DNA of 64,000 nt, taken from the NCBI GenBank assembly GCA_030248295.1, contig JASANH010001481.1, positions 124,001-188,000 of the forward strand. Direction: 5' to 3'. Origin of the DNA: Mesodorylaimus sp. YZB2_4 (taxonomy: Eukaryota > Nematoda > Enoplea > Dorylaimida > Dorylaimidae). This document shows positions 46,001-57,253 of the stretch, in pieces. The notes under the pieces are model-generated. The model did not search any database, was not told the DNA's origin, and saw only the letters and a list, made by a program, of their open reading frames with translations. The first letter of the stretch is position 1. Each line of letters opens with the position of its first letter. The position numbers were made by a program, and so were the translations under genes.

Positions 46001-49000
46001 TTGGATTTGATTTGTTTGCATAGTGGGCTTTGGTTGTGATGAAAAGGCTATTCTATGCTTTCCTGTACCACAAGACTGTAATCGATTTTGATCAATCGAT
46101 CGATCTGTTATTCGATCGAAAAGTCTCAGCCAAGCGAAGCAGCTCATAATCACAAAGCATCAATGCATCTTAAATATTGCGCATGAGGCAAGCAATCTAA
46201 TGTTGCAAGGGGTGACTCTTATGATGATACGGTCGTTGTTGTAGATTCTGATCAACTTTACAGTGTCTTGATGCTGGTGTCATTCCCCTCATCCCCTGGC
46301 CTGGCGCCTGGTAGCTCATGGCGAGTGGGAGGCGATTATTGATTTCTGCTTGTGGGAGACGTCATCTCATCCGGTTGATGTTTCCTAGGCATCATCATGA
46401 TGCCCATGAGTGATCATGATTGACCCCATGATCGTAATCAAGGGGGCATGGGTTCATGATCGTTTAATGATGGCTTCATCGGTTCACTATCCGGGGGGGA
46501 TTTATGGTCGAGCCTGTGGGGGCCAATGCGGAAAAATTTCAGACCTCTCCCCCCTGGCTAGGGGCTATATTCATGATCGACCCCGTGATATCATGGGATC
46601 GATCACGAATTTTCTCCCCCCCCCCTCCCGCCCTGGCTAGTATTGGTCAAAACGGGGCTTAGGTCGTTTTGGAATCCCGGCCTCAAGTGATGTATCGGAG
46701 CACGTGTTCGCCCAAGCGATGGAAATGTGTTTGTAGTTCAAAACATGATTTTCTTATTTTTGCAGGTTTATTATGCTTATTCTATCAATCGTGTTGTCTG
46801 TACGAACAAAATGCTGGCACTTTGCAAAACGTAAATTATGTTCGAGAAATGGCACGAACAATTTTAAGCATGATATCGGATTATTTATGTGGCAAATGGG
46901 CCTCGGATTATGGCGTGTGTTTATCGGCATTGGATTGTTTTATTGCGTTGAGCGAAGTGGAAGATTTTGATCAGCATAATCGTAAGTGAAGGGTTTTTTG
47001 GGGTTGGAATATGTGAAACGGGATTTGGATAATTTTTAGAAGATTTTCCAATTTTCGAACGCGTAATCGTTTCGATTTGTCGATTTATCGAATTGCAATT
47101 ATCGAGACCACCACCTGCGCATAGTCGGGATTTGCATTCGACTGTGGTGGCGGCTTATGGTTGTTTGGAATCATGGATAATTGCCTTCCCGTTCGTGCTG
47201 CATAGTGAATGTTGTTTGAATCATATCACTGAAATCATACAGTTGGGCGTGACGGGAGCCAAGCCGCAGGTGAGTGTTGGGCTAGCAGGACGAAACGTAT
47301 AAAGCTTAGCCCTGAGTGGGAGTCGAACTGCGAACCTGAGCAGCTGATCCAGGTTCGCGGCGGGAATCGAACTTGCGAACCCAGCCTTGGATTGCCAGTC
47401 CAATGTTACTGTCAGGGCTCCCCACTGCAGGGGTCGCCAGTCAGCCAATCCCATCATTCAGTACGCTAATGACCGGCATATCACGTGTCGACATGTGCTG
47501 GGGGCGGGGTCCAGCTGTATCCCATGCTCTGTGTGTTTGTGCAATACATGCTTCTGTGTTTTAGTCGAAAGAGTTGGACGCGACAGATACAAAGAAACCA
47601 GCCAGTCAACGCGTGCACGATGCGGCCGAGCATTTGCTACACACCATGTTCTGTCGGGCGGTAAGCTGGGTTGTCAGCATACGAAGCCTAGCCCCCACCT
47701 TAATTAATACAAAATGGCCTTTGGCTGCCAGGGGGTCACATAGGCCACATTTTCGGATTCTAGTTTATGTGATAGGTGATGTCTTGTCATACTTCATCCC
47801 AGCATCGACCGATTTACCGATCCGAGGGGTGCCATCGCTGGATCGGTCAGATCTGTAACTAAGATTTTTTGCGCATTATCTGCTGGAAAATGATAAAGTG
47901 TGACAAACTATGTTGAAAAAATTCAGTTTTTTCTATTAAATCAGCATTTAATCCCACTTTTAGGCGCTGGTAAATTTTCCTGTGTCCTTAGGAGTAGCGA
48001 GGAAGCAGAGCAGGCTGGTGAGGACTCGTTGCCAAACACATCATCCCCACCAATCTTTAATTTTTTGAAGCGGATCGGTCGGATCAGATCAGGATCGGGA
48101 TCCAAGCCTTGGGTCGGATCGATCGATGCTAATTTATCCATAGCCGAGCACTATACAGCTCACTCGAGGGCTAAGGAACACATATTTGACAATCATGTTT
48201 TACCCAGGCGGTAGTCGAACCCTCCCCTGTAAGCGTGAGAGGCAGACGCCTTAACCCGCTCGCTAGGTCACGGCCCGGACCCGGACCCCAATGATTAGTT
48301 GTCTGTGTTTCAGGGAGCTCAATTTTCGATTCATGAACCCATGGAAGACGAATCGTATATCGTACACGCCTTGGGTATTGCGCAGAATGAAAACGAGGAT
48401 CGATGGAGATCGAAATTCCTGTATGCCCTGTTGGACAACACGTGCTTGCTCGGTGTGATCGAGACGGAAACAACGAACGAGGATGGCGACAGTAAGTGAA
48501 TTTGTTAATTTTGACACAGTACGGGAAGCGTTCGCCAAAATCAGAAGAAGGTCATGGTGGTTTTGGTTTCAAAAAAAGGGGTTCGAGATTTCTTTTAATA
48601 CTCAGTTGGTAAAATTTTTTACCAAAGATCTCGGCGGATGTTCCTGCTCGGCCAAAAACTGAGCGATAATAATGTTCGATTTTAGAGGTACCAACGGCTG
48701 CGGTTGTTCTACGTTCGCCGTACGCCGCTGTCAGCAGTTGGATATTCCGTTTGGAGACGCAGTCGAAAGTGAAGGTTTGTTGACCACCAGAAGAACCAGA
48801 AGTTTTGAGAATGTATTCGTTTCTTTCAGTCACCTGCACGAAATATTATACCGCGTTTAGAAGGTGTGGATTTGCCACCGCCCAAGTATCAATCGCCCGC
48901 TTGCATACCGCCCGATGTGGACCGATTCGGCAAGTGTAAAGTGTAAGTTAGGGTTTGTTTTTTAGTGGACTTTATATTTGACATACGAGATTTCAGGGAT

Positions 49001-52000
49001 ACGAGTTTTCCTTCCTTACGTCTATCCGATGAAGCGGAACGTGTGAAAACGTACATCGATGAAGTGAGCAAGCAACAAAAATGGGTTAATTGGAAAATGG
49101 ATGAAAAATTTGCTAAATTGGACGTAAAACCACCAACGTAAGGACCTAAAAGGGGGGGCGTGCGTTGGGGGTGGTAGGATTGAAAGCTGCGCTGAGAGGT
49201 TGCATTGCATTCTGAGGTTCCGAATTTCGAGTCACCCGCCTTTTCCCGCCTGCTGACCAGGCTCAATTGTCGTCTGGTAATCGCACACTGCATGGAGCCA
49301 GCAGCTGGGGGATGTTTCAGCCATGGATTAGGTCATGTGACTTGGTTTGCTCGCCTCGTTATTGACGCGGTTGATCACCCCCTCCAGTAATATTAACTGG
49401 TCCGGAGGTAATAGTCAGGTGCAAATGGAATAGTTGTCTGGCAAGTAGCATCCTACAGCGGCTATGCTGTGTTCACGAGTGAAGCTGGGTTGACTAATAT
49501 TTGCACACAGACACCTAAACACCAGCCTGCTGGAATTTTTAGGTGTGTACTGTAGCACAGCTAAAAATTCCAGCCGCATTGTCGATCAGATATCTAGTCA
49601 CACCGGGCGACCCACACTAAGGCAGACCAACGGCCAGTTCCGTGTGGCCTCCAACATTCTCATACCCATGCTATACTTGTGTCCCTCGCATGCGAAACAG
49701 TTCTAGTGCCAGAAACATATGCCCTTGCTCAGGTATAGTGTGTGTGTCCAATGAGCATAGTGTTCTGCTGGTTGACTGGTGGTCTGTCTGTGCGGATGTA
49801 GCTGCATTTGGCTCATGTTTTAGGCGCGATGCAGTCGTTCACACGGCCCGACTACTACTGCAGGATTTGGGTTGTATGGATTACGACTCTGTGGAGGTAG
49901 GGAGATTAAAGAGATATTTTATGAAATCCAGTGTATTTTATGATGTGAGAAAATTGAGAAAAAAATTTTTTAGACCAAGCTCAGTCTATTGCGTAGTGTT
50001 GAAGAAGACGGGAAGACCATGAATATTCCGTTTTTGGACGAACTGAAATCGGTCGATCGATGTCCAGCTCGTTTTATTCATACGGCTCATATTTTTTATG
50101 TGGAAAATGGGAAGACGAATGTTACTGACATACTGGCTAATGGAGTAAGGATGAAAGGTTTTTTGGTGAGATATGTTTGAAAAAGAGTTTTTTGGTTTCA
50201 GATTCAATTGGAAAAGACGGCGACATGTTTTCGACGATTTTTGGCCAATTTGGGCGTGGCTATCGATGTTGGGAAAGATCGCGTGTGGACTGGGCATTGG
50301 CGTACGGCATATATTGATAATGTGGAGAGTGGTATGACAAAATATTGATTGTGCAGCATCCGAAATTAGAGCCCTGGATTTCCGTATGCTTGAAAAATTG
50401 GCAAATTTGTTATTTTGAAATTTCGAAATTGGGCTTGACCTCCCCCTTTTCCATGGGAAAGCTAAGAAAATCCTGATTCCTGCCTTGACTTTTGACGTGG
50501 CTCTGTACAAGTCACATGCTCGAAATGAAGAAATATAAGCGAACAGAGAGCCGACTAAATTTTATAACATAAAACGAGTCGATAGCAAAATATTTAAATT
50601 TGCCGCGCGAATTGATGCTCAGGTGCAAGAACCTTATGACAGTCGGAAAAATCAGGGAAGATCTTTTTCCGCCTTACGTCTAAGCCTTGTTGAGGTTTAA
50701 AGTTTGTAACGCATTGAATACAAAAAACTTGTTTTTTGCTTCCTGGACCTTCTTTCTAGCGCCCGAAAAATTTTAGACCCCCTTGCCAGGGTCTAACTTT
50801 GATATGGTATGATTTAACATCGTTCAAATAATTTGGGTATAATTTGATTTTAGATTACGAAAGTCACACGATCGATGGTTTGTCGCACGCTCTTTACTGG
50901 GCGTCGCCATTGTCGGAAATCGCGTTTATTATGCCATCGACGGCGTCTCATCGAACTAGGCAATCTCCCGTGCCTGCTGAAAAGCGTAAGTGCTCGCAGC
51001 CGAGTAGTGCTGCATGTCAGTGCGATGTAGGAACGCGGCTGCATTGGCCTCGCCATTCCTGATTTATGTGACTGGTACTAACGTCATGCCTAACAAGTCA
51101 ATTCTAACTGATGTCTTGAAGAAGTGTCCTAACTTGAGTGTCTCAGAATGTGCAGTGTCCAGCTTGCTAATGTGCCCCTTAACAAGACTAGTCATACGTC
51201 CCTTGCTTTGCAATTTTTAGCATGCCGTGGCGTCGATGGTGTTGTGCATGGCAAAGAGGCCGCGACCGATGCCTGCTCGTCCAGTGGTGGTGCTGGTGCG
51301 GGTGCTCGTTGGCGTGCGCATTCGTTGGACGAGTTGTTGGTGGAAGTGGAGGAGGGAGATGGCGAGGAGGAGGGCAATGATGATAGCGAATCCACTAACA
51401 TCTCTTCGGCTTCGGCCGCGCCCGTTTTGGACGAGACGGCTCATACGAGCCCGATATTCCGACGAAGACCGGCTGGAAGATTGAGGACGCTGCTGTTTGG
51501 TCGACGAAGACAATCCTTGTCGGCCAGTTATAGTCTAACAGGCGCATCTACTTCGTTGCATGCATTGCCTGCCGCTGAAGGTGACTGACTGACCGATTGG
51601 CCAGATGTGTTGCACGAGAAGCGCGTGAGAACCGGGCGTCCAGTTTCAGTGAATGGAGATGTGTTTTTAGGAGCAGCGGTGGCGTCGCAGTTTTTGGATC
51701 CGACGACGGGCAGGCCACCACCGCCGCCACCGCCTCGATCAAAATCAGTATCGTCGCAGGATTTTGATGCAGCCAAAGTGGCGGCGGCTGGAACGAAAAT
51801 GAGAAGAGTACAGACTTATCAAGATTATCGATTTTTGATCATTTGGTTGGAGAAATTCGAGGACTTTGCGGCAGTTCCTACTGGTGAGTGGGTCACGAAG
51901 GATGGCTGCTTTTTTCAGTTTCTGAACGAGTGGCCAGAACAGAGTCTTGGAGATGCTTTTTTAAAAATCTGGCCAAGTATATTTTACGGAAAGAGGCTCG

Positions 52001-52960
52001 TGAATGAGGAATCAAAAACTTGAGTCTTGAGTGGGAGTCGAATCCTCGCTCCTGGAATTCCAGTCAGCGTACCGTCAAGACCATGTTTCGACGTGCGATA
52101 TGCGCAGCCAGTGGTCGGTACGCTGGACTGGGATCCTAGAGGCCCGGGTTCGATTCTGACTCAAGGCGACAGTTTTTTTTGTTGATCAGGGTCCTGTTTC
52201 TGTCGAAATGTCGGAATTGTGAGAAGCGCTCTCAGATCCAGATGCAAAAACCACCTTTGAGGTGGAAGTCAAACCCTTGATACGTGGCTTGGAATTTATG
52301 TGTGAAATACATTCACCTCTGGACACGTATGTGCTTACTCTTTTTTAAAAATTTTTGTGGGTTGGGCCCTTCGTCGCCACAATTCCCCACGGAATTCTAA
52401 CCCGTTTCTCCTATAGCCAGCCAGTAGTCATGATATGATAAGCAAGGCCGTGAGGTGACCAGCTCTCAGGGAAGGCTCCCTCTTTGTCTCCACTAGGAGC
52501 ACCTCCACGCCAGCATCGGCCGACCCGGCCGACCCGACCCTCCGACCCACCTTCGGCGGGCGGGCCCCACCCCCCCCAAAGATACTCATTGTATTTTCTG
52601 CATGCAATTTAAATATTTTGTTTTATACATTTCTTTCTCAAAAAAAAGCAATGCGATACACAAACATATTTCATAATAATGAAAAAAAAAAAGCCCCCAA
52701 ATCGGAACACCTCTCCCCCCCCCCCCCCTCTCCCCAAAAAAAAAAAAAAAAGATTTTTTAAATTTTTTTACCTCAAAACCCCCCCCGCCAAAAATCAAAA
52801 TTTCCCTCAAACCCCACCCCACCACACGAAAAAAACTCAAAAAAAAACCCCCCCCCCCCCCCCCCTCCCCCCCTCCCCCCCAACCCAACCCCACAAATTT
52901 TATCTGCCAACAAAAAAAAAAAACCCACCCCCCCCCTCCCTTTCAAAACCAAAACAAAAC

Positions 52961-53017
<57 letters not shown>

Positions 53018-54302
53018 ACACACTCTCCACCCTCTACCACCCCCCCCCCCCCCCCACCCCCCACAACAAAAAAAAAAATTCTCCTCCCCCCCCTATATAT
53101 AAAAAAAAAAAAAAAACAACACCCCACCACCCCCCCCCCCCGCCTCCACGCGAGAGCATCCTGGACCACACACCGACTTCCTCGTACGATGGCGGGTGGG
53201 CTTTGAACCCTGTCGGTGTTCGGCAGCTGAGGTTGTCTCCTCGTTTGGCTTCCGTCTCTCCACTCGGAGCACCTCGGCGGTACTGGGTGAGTCACCCACG
53301 GCCTGGCGTGCAAGGTCAGCGAGGGTTTATGGTTCGCAAACCGACCTCCATCACCGGGAATCGAGCCCGGAACGATTCCAGCCACTCGCTCCCAAGCAAT
53401 GCGGTGAGACGAATGCTGAACCGCTGCACCACCGCGACCGCTCGCGCACGTACAGTACTTACCTTGCCAACTAATTTTTTGTGGAAGAGTTAGCACGAGA
53501 CTTGGCTAACCAGCGAAGACCCAGTGATGTACCAGCAGATGTTCTTACGTTCTTACTGCGCCTTGCAGCCCTCTAGTACGTGCCTCCATTTCTTGGTGCT
53601 CAATAAAAAGAAGCTTAATTTTTGGGAGCCCCATCTAGTCCCCCTCGTGTCAGTAGCTACCCTAGGGGCCCCTATCAAGGCACGCTGACCTGCCTGGACC
53701 AACCATGGTGGATACAAGTATCAAAATCCGTTTCATCACGCAGTCGGTTAGCAGTATGTACAGTACATTGTGTGTGTGCCCCAGTGCCGGGGCTCTGTTG
53801 CCACCCTCAGATTCACGACAGGCTTCACCCTGTTTTAGAAGAATTGGCGTCCTTGGCCGACATGGGAGAAAGTGTTCAGCAATCGGATACTCAGCGTTAC
53901 GTCATGTTTGTATGCCCGTATGAGACTGGCTTGTACAGAATCAAGTTGTGCACGCATTGGAGCAAGTGAGCGTTCAGCTCGAAGCGGGAGAGATGTGGGT
54001 GGCAAATTGTCTTGATTTGCAGGTTGGGCTGTCCGTCACCATTGGTGGATGGAATTGTGGTCAGTGAAGATATCTTGAGTTTAGCAACGAGGCAAACCAT
54101 TTTGAGTGTGGGAGCACGACGTCGATTGGAGCAGGAGGGGTGAGTGTGGGTTGGGCAGTCGGTGTGTGGTGTATCACACGTGGATAGTTTCAGATATTTG
54201 CCACCTTTTGTGAAACGACGTCAAAAAATACACGAATTTGCCAATAAGTATTCAATGAACGTGTCGGCTGCGGAAGCGTTTTATGCAATTCTTATGCGCT
54301 AG
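37063..54302 (+). CDS. RALGAPB: RalGAP complex subunit beta homologue, ~28 exons
   Basis: RalGAP-beta is the regulatory subunit that joins a catalytic alpha subunit to switch off RalA/RalB in vesicle traffic and mTORC1 control. Phase-consistent exons: 37063-37239, 37542-37746, 37813-37980, 40399-40635, 40842-41108, 41543-41791, 43256-43396, 43755-43947, 44010-44097, 44851-44987, 45381-45484, 45540-45656, 46766-46981, 47040-47269, 47565-47660, 48314-48491, 48686-48774, 48830-48942, 48997-49137, 49824-49896, 49974-50144, 50202-50331, 50854-50985, 51221-51580, 51605-51883, then 53785 or 53811 to 53965, 54023-54139, 54194-54302. Landmarks shared with human: VAQTWFRLLH, PPPAHSRDLHS, a VHDAAEHLLHT block, WTGHW, PLVDGIVVS, PFVKRRQKIHEFANKY. 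The product is about 1,560 residues (human 1,494). The join between 51884 and 53785 is unresolved; candidate exons are 52236-52326 and 53488-53575. Several introns exceed 1 kb because of repeats. Confidence 0.92.
38357..39117 (-). other. possible nested coding segment in intron 3
   Basis: Inside RalGAP-beta intron 3 (37981-40398) the minus strand has two long open frames in different registers (39117-38611 and 38701-38357). The translations look protein-like (for example GIKLEVEMVPSIEKTGP and SYEFDKFCASVCQVSTKQGL). The register changes near 38700, by a frameshift or a small intron. I recognise no family, and no start or splice pair is secure. It may be a decayed gene insertion. Confidence 0.3.
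41960..42691. mobile_element. foldback element, ~340-bp inverted arms
   Basis: Bases ~41960-42303 and ~42358-42691 are inverted repeats with scattered mismatches and short indels, around a ~55-base spacer that includes CATAAACGAGCAGGAGGTC. The element lies in RalGAP-beta intron 6. The right arm plus spacer recurs at 55104-55481. No protein is encoded. Transcribed, the arms would form a long hairpin in the pre-mRNA. Confidence 0.85.
42869..43162. repeat. 21-bp minisatellite, 14 units
   Basis: Fourteen exact-length tandem 21-bp units with no indels. Each starts CGTGATC and contains ATCAA followed by TTGATT around a central A or C, so each unit is a near-palindrome. Three or four positions vary, giving a few unit types. 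The last unit is the most diverged. Since 21 is divisible by three and there are no stops, both strands are open across the array, but it sits in RalGAP-beta intron 6 and is not coding. Confidence 0.95.
43441..43452. repeat. poly-G tract (12 G)
   Basis: Run of 12 G in RalGAP-beta intron 7, with a second run of 11 G at 43639-43649 in the same intron. Confidence 0.9.
44115..44130. repeat. poly-G tract (16 G)
   Basis: Run of 16 G starting 17 bases after the exon 9 donor of the RalGAP-beta gene, on the transcribed-sense strand. Confidence 0.9.
45085..45185 (-). repeat. tRNA-derived SINE-like repeat
   Basis: On the minus strand a T-arm-like block (GCGGGGTTCGAATCCCGC) forms a perfect stem and a B box. 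It is followed by AAGGC, as in the repeats near 47310 and 52030. The upstream part resembles a worn A box but does not fold as a complete tRNA. Intronic. Confidence 0.6.
47300..47440 (-). repeat. tRNA-derived SINE-like repeat pair
   Basis: Two B-box-like blocks on the minus strand (complements of GAGTCGAACTGC and GGAATCGAACTTGC) lie about 50 bases apart, beside the exon 14 donor of the RalGAP-beta gene. The first follows the same CCTGAGTGGGAGTCGAA context as 52020-52050. Confidence 0.5.
48140..48290 (-). repeat. tRNA-derived SINE-like repeat, with A and B boxes
   Basis: Minus strand: TAGCGAGCGGGTTAAGGC resembles a tRNA A box and GAGGGTTCGACTACC a B box, about 40 bases apart. The acceptor ends do not pair, so it is not an intact tRNA. 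The outer part matches 15285-15400. It lies just upstream of RalGAP-beta exon 16. Confidence 0.65.
52022..52175. repeat. two SINE-like units, head to head
   Basis: Left arm 52022-52072 and right arm 52117-52167 are inverted relatives. Each ends in a B-box-like GTTCGATTC or GAGTCGAATCC block and they meet at GCGTACC/GGTACGC. The right unit reads CCCGGGTTCGATTCTGACTC on +. The pair could fold into an intronic hairpin. Confidence 0.6.
52560..53145. other. poly-C/A low-complexity stretch, probable assembly artefact
   Basis: About 450 bases are almost devoid of G and consist of C runs, A runs and short mixtures, including a single run of 55 C (52963-53017). Normal sequence resumes at about 53145. 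This resembles low-quality base calling across a homopolymer rather than biology. The long frames seen through it on both strands are meaningless. It falls in the unresolved RalGAP-beta intron. Confidence 0.75.
53195..53450 (-). repeat. tRNA-like SINE repeat
   Basis: On the minus strand CGGTGGTGCAGCGGTTCAGC looks like a tRNA 5' end and A box. CCGGGCTCGATTCCCGG further on is a clean T-arm stem with B box. The interval between them is longer than in a standard tRNA and the acceptor stem is not closed, so a SINE head is more likely than a functional tRNA. Confidence 0.6.
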
Positions 54303-55103
54303 GCTGCCTGGCTGTGTTGGTGTCACTGCAGCCATGGGGTGGTGTGAGGCCTTTTGGTTAGGGCAGGGTTTATTGTTGGCTGTTTGCGTCTTCGAATTCT
54401 CCCTTTGATAGTTTTGTATATCACCATGGTCTTCCCCTGAGTCTGGTTTCTCGGCTTTGGTGGCCAGGGATCCCCGAGTGCATAAGTTTATGCAAGAAAG
54501 AATAAGTATTGTGGTCTGGTTACGTAAGTGCTATTGTACAGAGGAGGTTGTGCTGGGTTTGTGTACGTTGTGATCTGTGGAGGGGCGTGTGATGAGAATG
54601 TGGACTATTGTTGCGATGGTACGAAATTAGTGAAATGGTGAAGGGGGTGCAAAGAATAGACGAGACTTGGGTCAGCTGTATATTCTGCCCCTCTGTGGTG
54701 ATGTGCAAATGCACGTTGCAAAGCTGGCCAGCCTAGAAGATTAGTTGACTGGATCGTGCTAGGACTTGCTGTAGAGGATAGTGGTGGGCTAGTATAGATC
54801 GTACAGACTGTGACATCGTGATTCACGTGTGTGTGTCCGGGAGGGGAATCGTGAGGACGTTTGCGTGGCAGGGACGACGTTGTGACGCCGTCTTGATCGT
54901 AATAGGGATAATACTCACTGATCTCTCATGCTTTTCCGAAAAAATGTCTGGTTACATGATCTGTCTCCGCAACATTTTAAAAAATGAATTTTTCTCAAAA
55001 TTTCCCAAAGTTACGTGCAGTTTTTCGCATATTTGGGTATCAATTTAAAGCGAAAGTATAGACGATGGGGGATAGGGCATATTTTAGGCTGGTCAAACCC
55101 CTT
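54303..55103. other. no gene seen
   Basis: Downstream of the RalGAP-beta stop codon. It includes the presumed 3' untranslated region. No other feature recognised. Confidence 0.4.
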
Positions 55104-55481
55104 CTCCCAGTCAGCATAAACGAACAGGAGGTATAAAAGTCGTAAATTTGTAGGGTACCTCCGACTTTGGCGCAACATATCTCGATACATGTAGAAGGTA
55201 GAAACTTTTCGCGACAAGCATTCGATTTCTCGTCCATTTGCGAACACGCTGATGTGTCGTTGATCAGGAAAGACCGGAAGGTCAGTGAGTTATGGCCAAT
55301 ATCGCCGAAGCACTTTCAAAAAAACGTTTTTGGTGGAAAATCGAGTGTGCACAAAAAAGCATTGTTGCGTCACTATCACCACGAATAGACGAATCTAATT
55401 CACGCATAAAGAAGGGGGGGTCAAAAAATTGCACTTGACAAGCCCTGGGTCGGCCCTTACAAAAAGCTTGTCTGAAATGAT
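55104..55481 (+). mobile_element. half foldback element
   Basis: Matches the spacer and right arm of the foldback at 41960-42691 (landmarks CATAAACGAACAGGAGGT, CGAACACGCTGATGTGTCGT, TGAGTTATGGCC, CACTATCACCACGAATAGAC). The left arm is absent or too worn to see, so this copy cannot form the long hairpin. Confidence 0.8.
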
Positions 55482-55994
55482 CGATATACTCACCTGCAAA
55501 ATCATGAAACAATGGCGTTGTCGCTTGATTTATTTAGCTTAAGACAAAATCTGCGTGGTCAGTTTATTTGTAGCGCTCTTTAGCAATGACTAGAGATTTT
55601 CCACCAAAAATCCTGTAGCTTGCCAAAAAATGAGCATATAAAGTTGCGACAGGAAGAGATAAAATATTTGTGGAAAACCGATTTCATTTGATTTTATTCG
55701 ATTTAATCCGATCTGACAAACGGCTATTCGATTTGCTGGCGAATCGCGCCTTGGAGCTCATTTCTTGTCTAACTAGTCCATTCACCAACAGAAAAACAGG
55801 AATCAAGCGAAACAGGTTCAGCTTCCCTCATCACCTTTGATCACCAAAGGCTCAGCAGTCAGCAGTATGAAAAGCAAGCAACGAGCCAGAACACATCCTC
55901 TACGAAAGATAGAAAAGATGAACCTAGTACAACTGAAAAAACACGCCACATTTGGTGTGATTTAGCATTTTCTTTCTGCCTTTTTCTCACGTTT
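55482..55994. other. no gene seen; 3' flank of VWA-like copy
   Basis: The right part (55860-55994) resembles the 3' flank of the intact VWA-like gene at 26.8 kb. The rest is unannotated. Confidence 0.4.
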
Positions 55995-57253
55995 TTGTTT
56001 TGATAGACATGGCCATTGGCTAGGTCGACTTTGAATTTGGTTTCTCGCATTGGGGACCAGCTTTCGTCGACTTTACTCGACTCGCAGGTGACCACGGTGA
56101 CGATGACCACGAGGATGATCATCGCCACAGCAACGATCACACCGATCAGCGCCGCATTCACGCCTTCTCCCATCCCAGGTTCAGTGATCTTTGGCATCAC
56201 ATCTTACCAACCACTGCTCATTGGTACGGCTGTGGTCGTCGGCGTCGATAAAGCTGTCGATTTAGTTGTGGTCATCGACGTTATTGTAGTCGTTGGACAA
56301 GGTGGACATTCAATGTGCTGCACACAATTCTCCATCCCAGGCGGCGGACTGGCGGGGCTCCTCTCGAATTTAATGCCACAAACACTTTTGCAGTTTGGCT
56401 TTTGTTTCCAAGGCCAGCGTTGATTGCACTCCTTTTCGCAATCTCCTGCATCGCAAATCACGATGTCACTGGGGACCACGCTCTGGCACTTGGCACTTGA
56501 CATTGCCATCGTCGAAGAAGTCAGGCTGACTCTAGTTCGGGCGCAGTCCAGGCTTGCACGTCTTCCCTCCGTTGCCTTGGAATCGGCATTCCGTGCGCAG
56601 GTCTCGAGTGATCAGGTCCTTGAACTTCCAGGCTTCTTCGATGGCGCTGTTGTACAGAACCGCGTAGGAGACTTGCGTCATCCTCCTTGGGGAAAATTTA
56701 TCAAGGAAATTTTGTGATAATTCCGTTGGATTAGAGTACACTGCGCAGGCAAAGCCGCTCATTTGGCGAATCCTGTCGACTTGGTATAAGGTTGCGTATT
56801 CGTCGGTAACGAATTTTTCGAAGTAGACGAAAAGCAGTTTTGCGCGCTCCTTGTTTCCGAAATCGAACACTTCCCTTCGCACTTTCCAGCCCAATGTCGT
56901 GGCTAGCGTATGGATCATATTCTAAAGCTGGCGTTGTCGATGAAAGCCCGATACTTGCTAATGTCACCGGAAAGATTGAACCAAATTTTTGGTTCTTTTG
57001 CATCATCCTTTAATTTTACGTGGAATATTGCTACTTTGACTTTGTTTTCACCCAAATCGAAATAGTCGGGCAGGCGGGCGAACGAGGCCTTAAAATCAGG
57101 ATGGAGCTCTTGTTCGTACAGTGAACTTTCGAGGATGAAGGCAATGTCAATCTTGCCGCTTAGCTTTTCGATGTTCGAAGCGGAAGTGACCAAGGAGACG
57201 GCGATGAGCGAGGTGATCAGACGAGATAAAGCGAAAGCAGTGTCTTTGGCCAT
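55995..57253 (-). pseudogene. decayed copy of VWA-like membrane protein
   Basis: Starts like the intact gene (ATG at 57253; MAKDTAFALSRLI signal peptide; KIDIAFILESSLYE; IWFNLSGDISKYRAFI). The frame breaks at ~56918. The next stretch (VFDFGNKERAKLLFVYF to GGKTCKPGLRPN) ends at a stop near 56535. A third covers the Cys-rich block (KCQSVVPSDIV, NCKSVCGIKFE, GMENCVQHIECPPCP) and a fourth the transmembrane helix (ALIGVIVAVAMIILVVIV). Four registers and several stops make a functional product unlikely unless it is heavily spliced, and the sister gene is intronless. The Lys-rich tail is lost. Confidence 0.8.

Noticed and set aside
49986-50510. 174-codon open frame on the minus strand
   Set aside because: It overlaps RalGAP-beta exons 21 and 22, which match the human protein on the plus strand.
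52679-53206. Pro-rich or Gly-rich long frames
   Set aside because: They are produced by poly-C/A low-complexity sequence that is probably an assembly artefact.
53195-53450. Functional tRNA gene
   Set aside because: A and B boxes and a T stem are visible but the acceptor stem does not close and the spacing is wrong.
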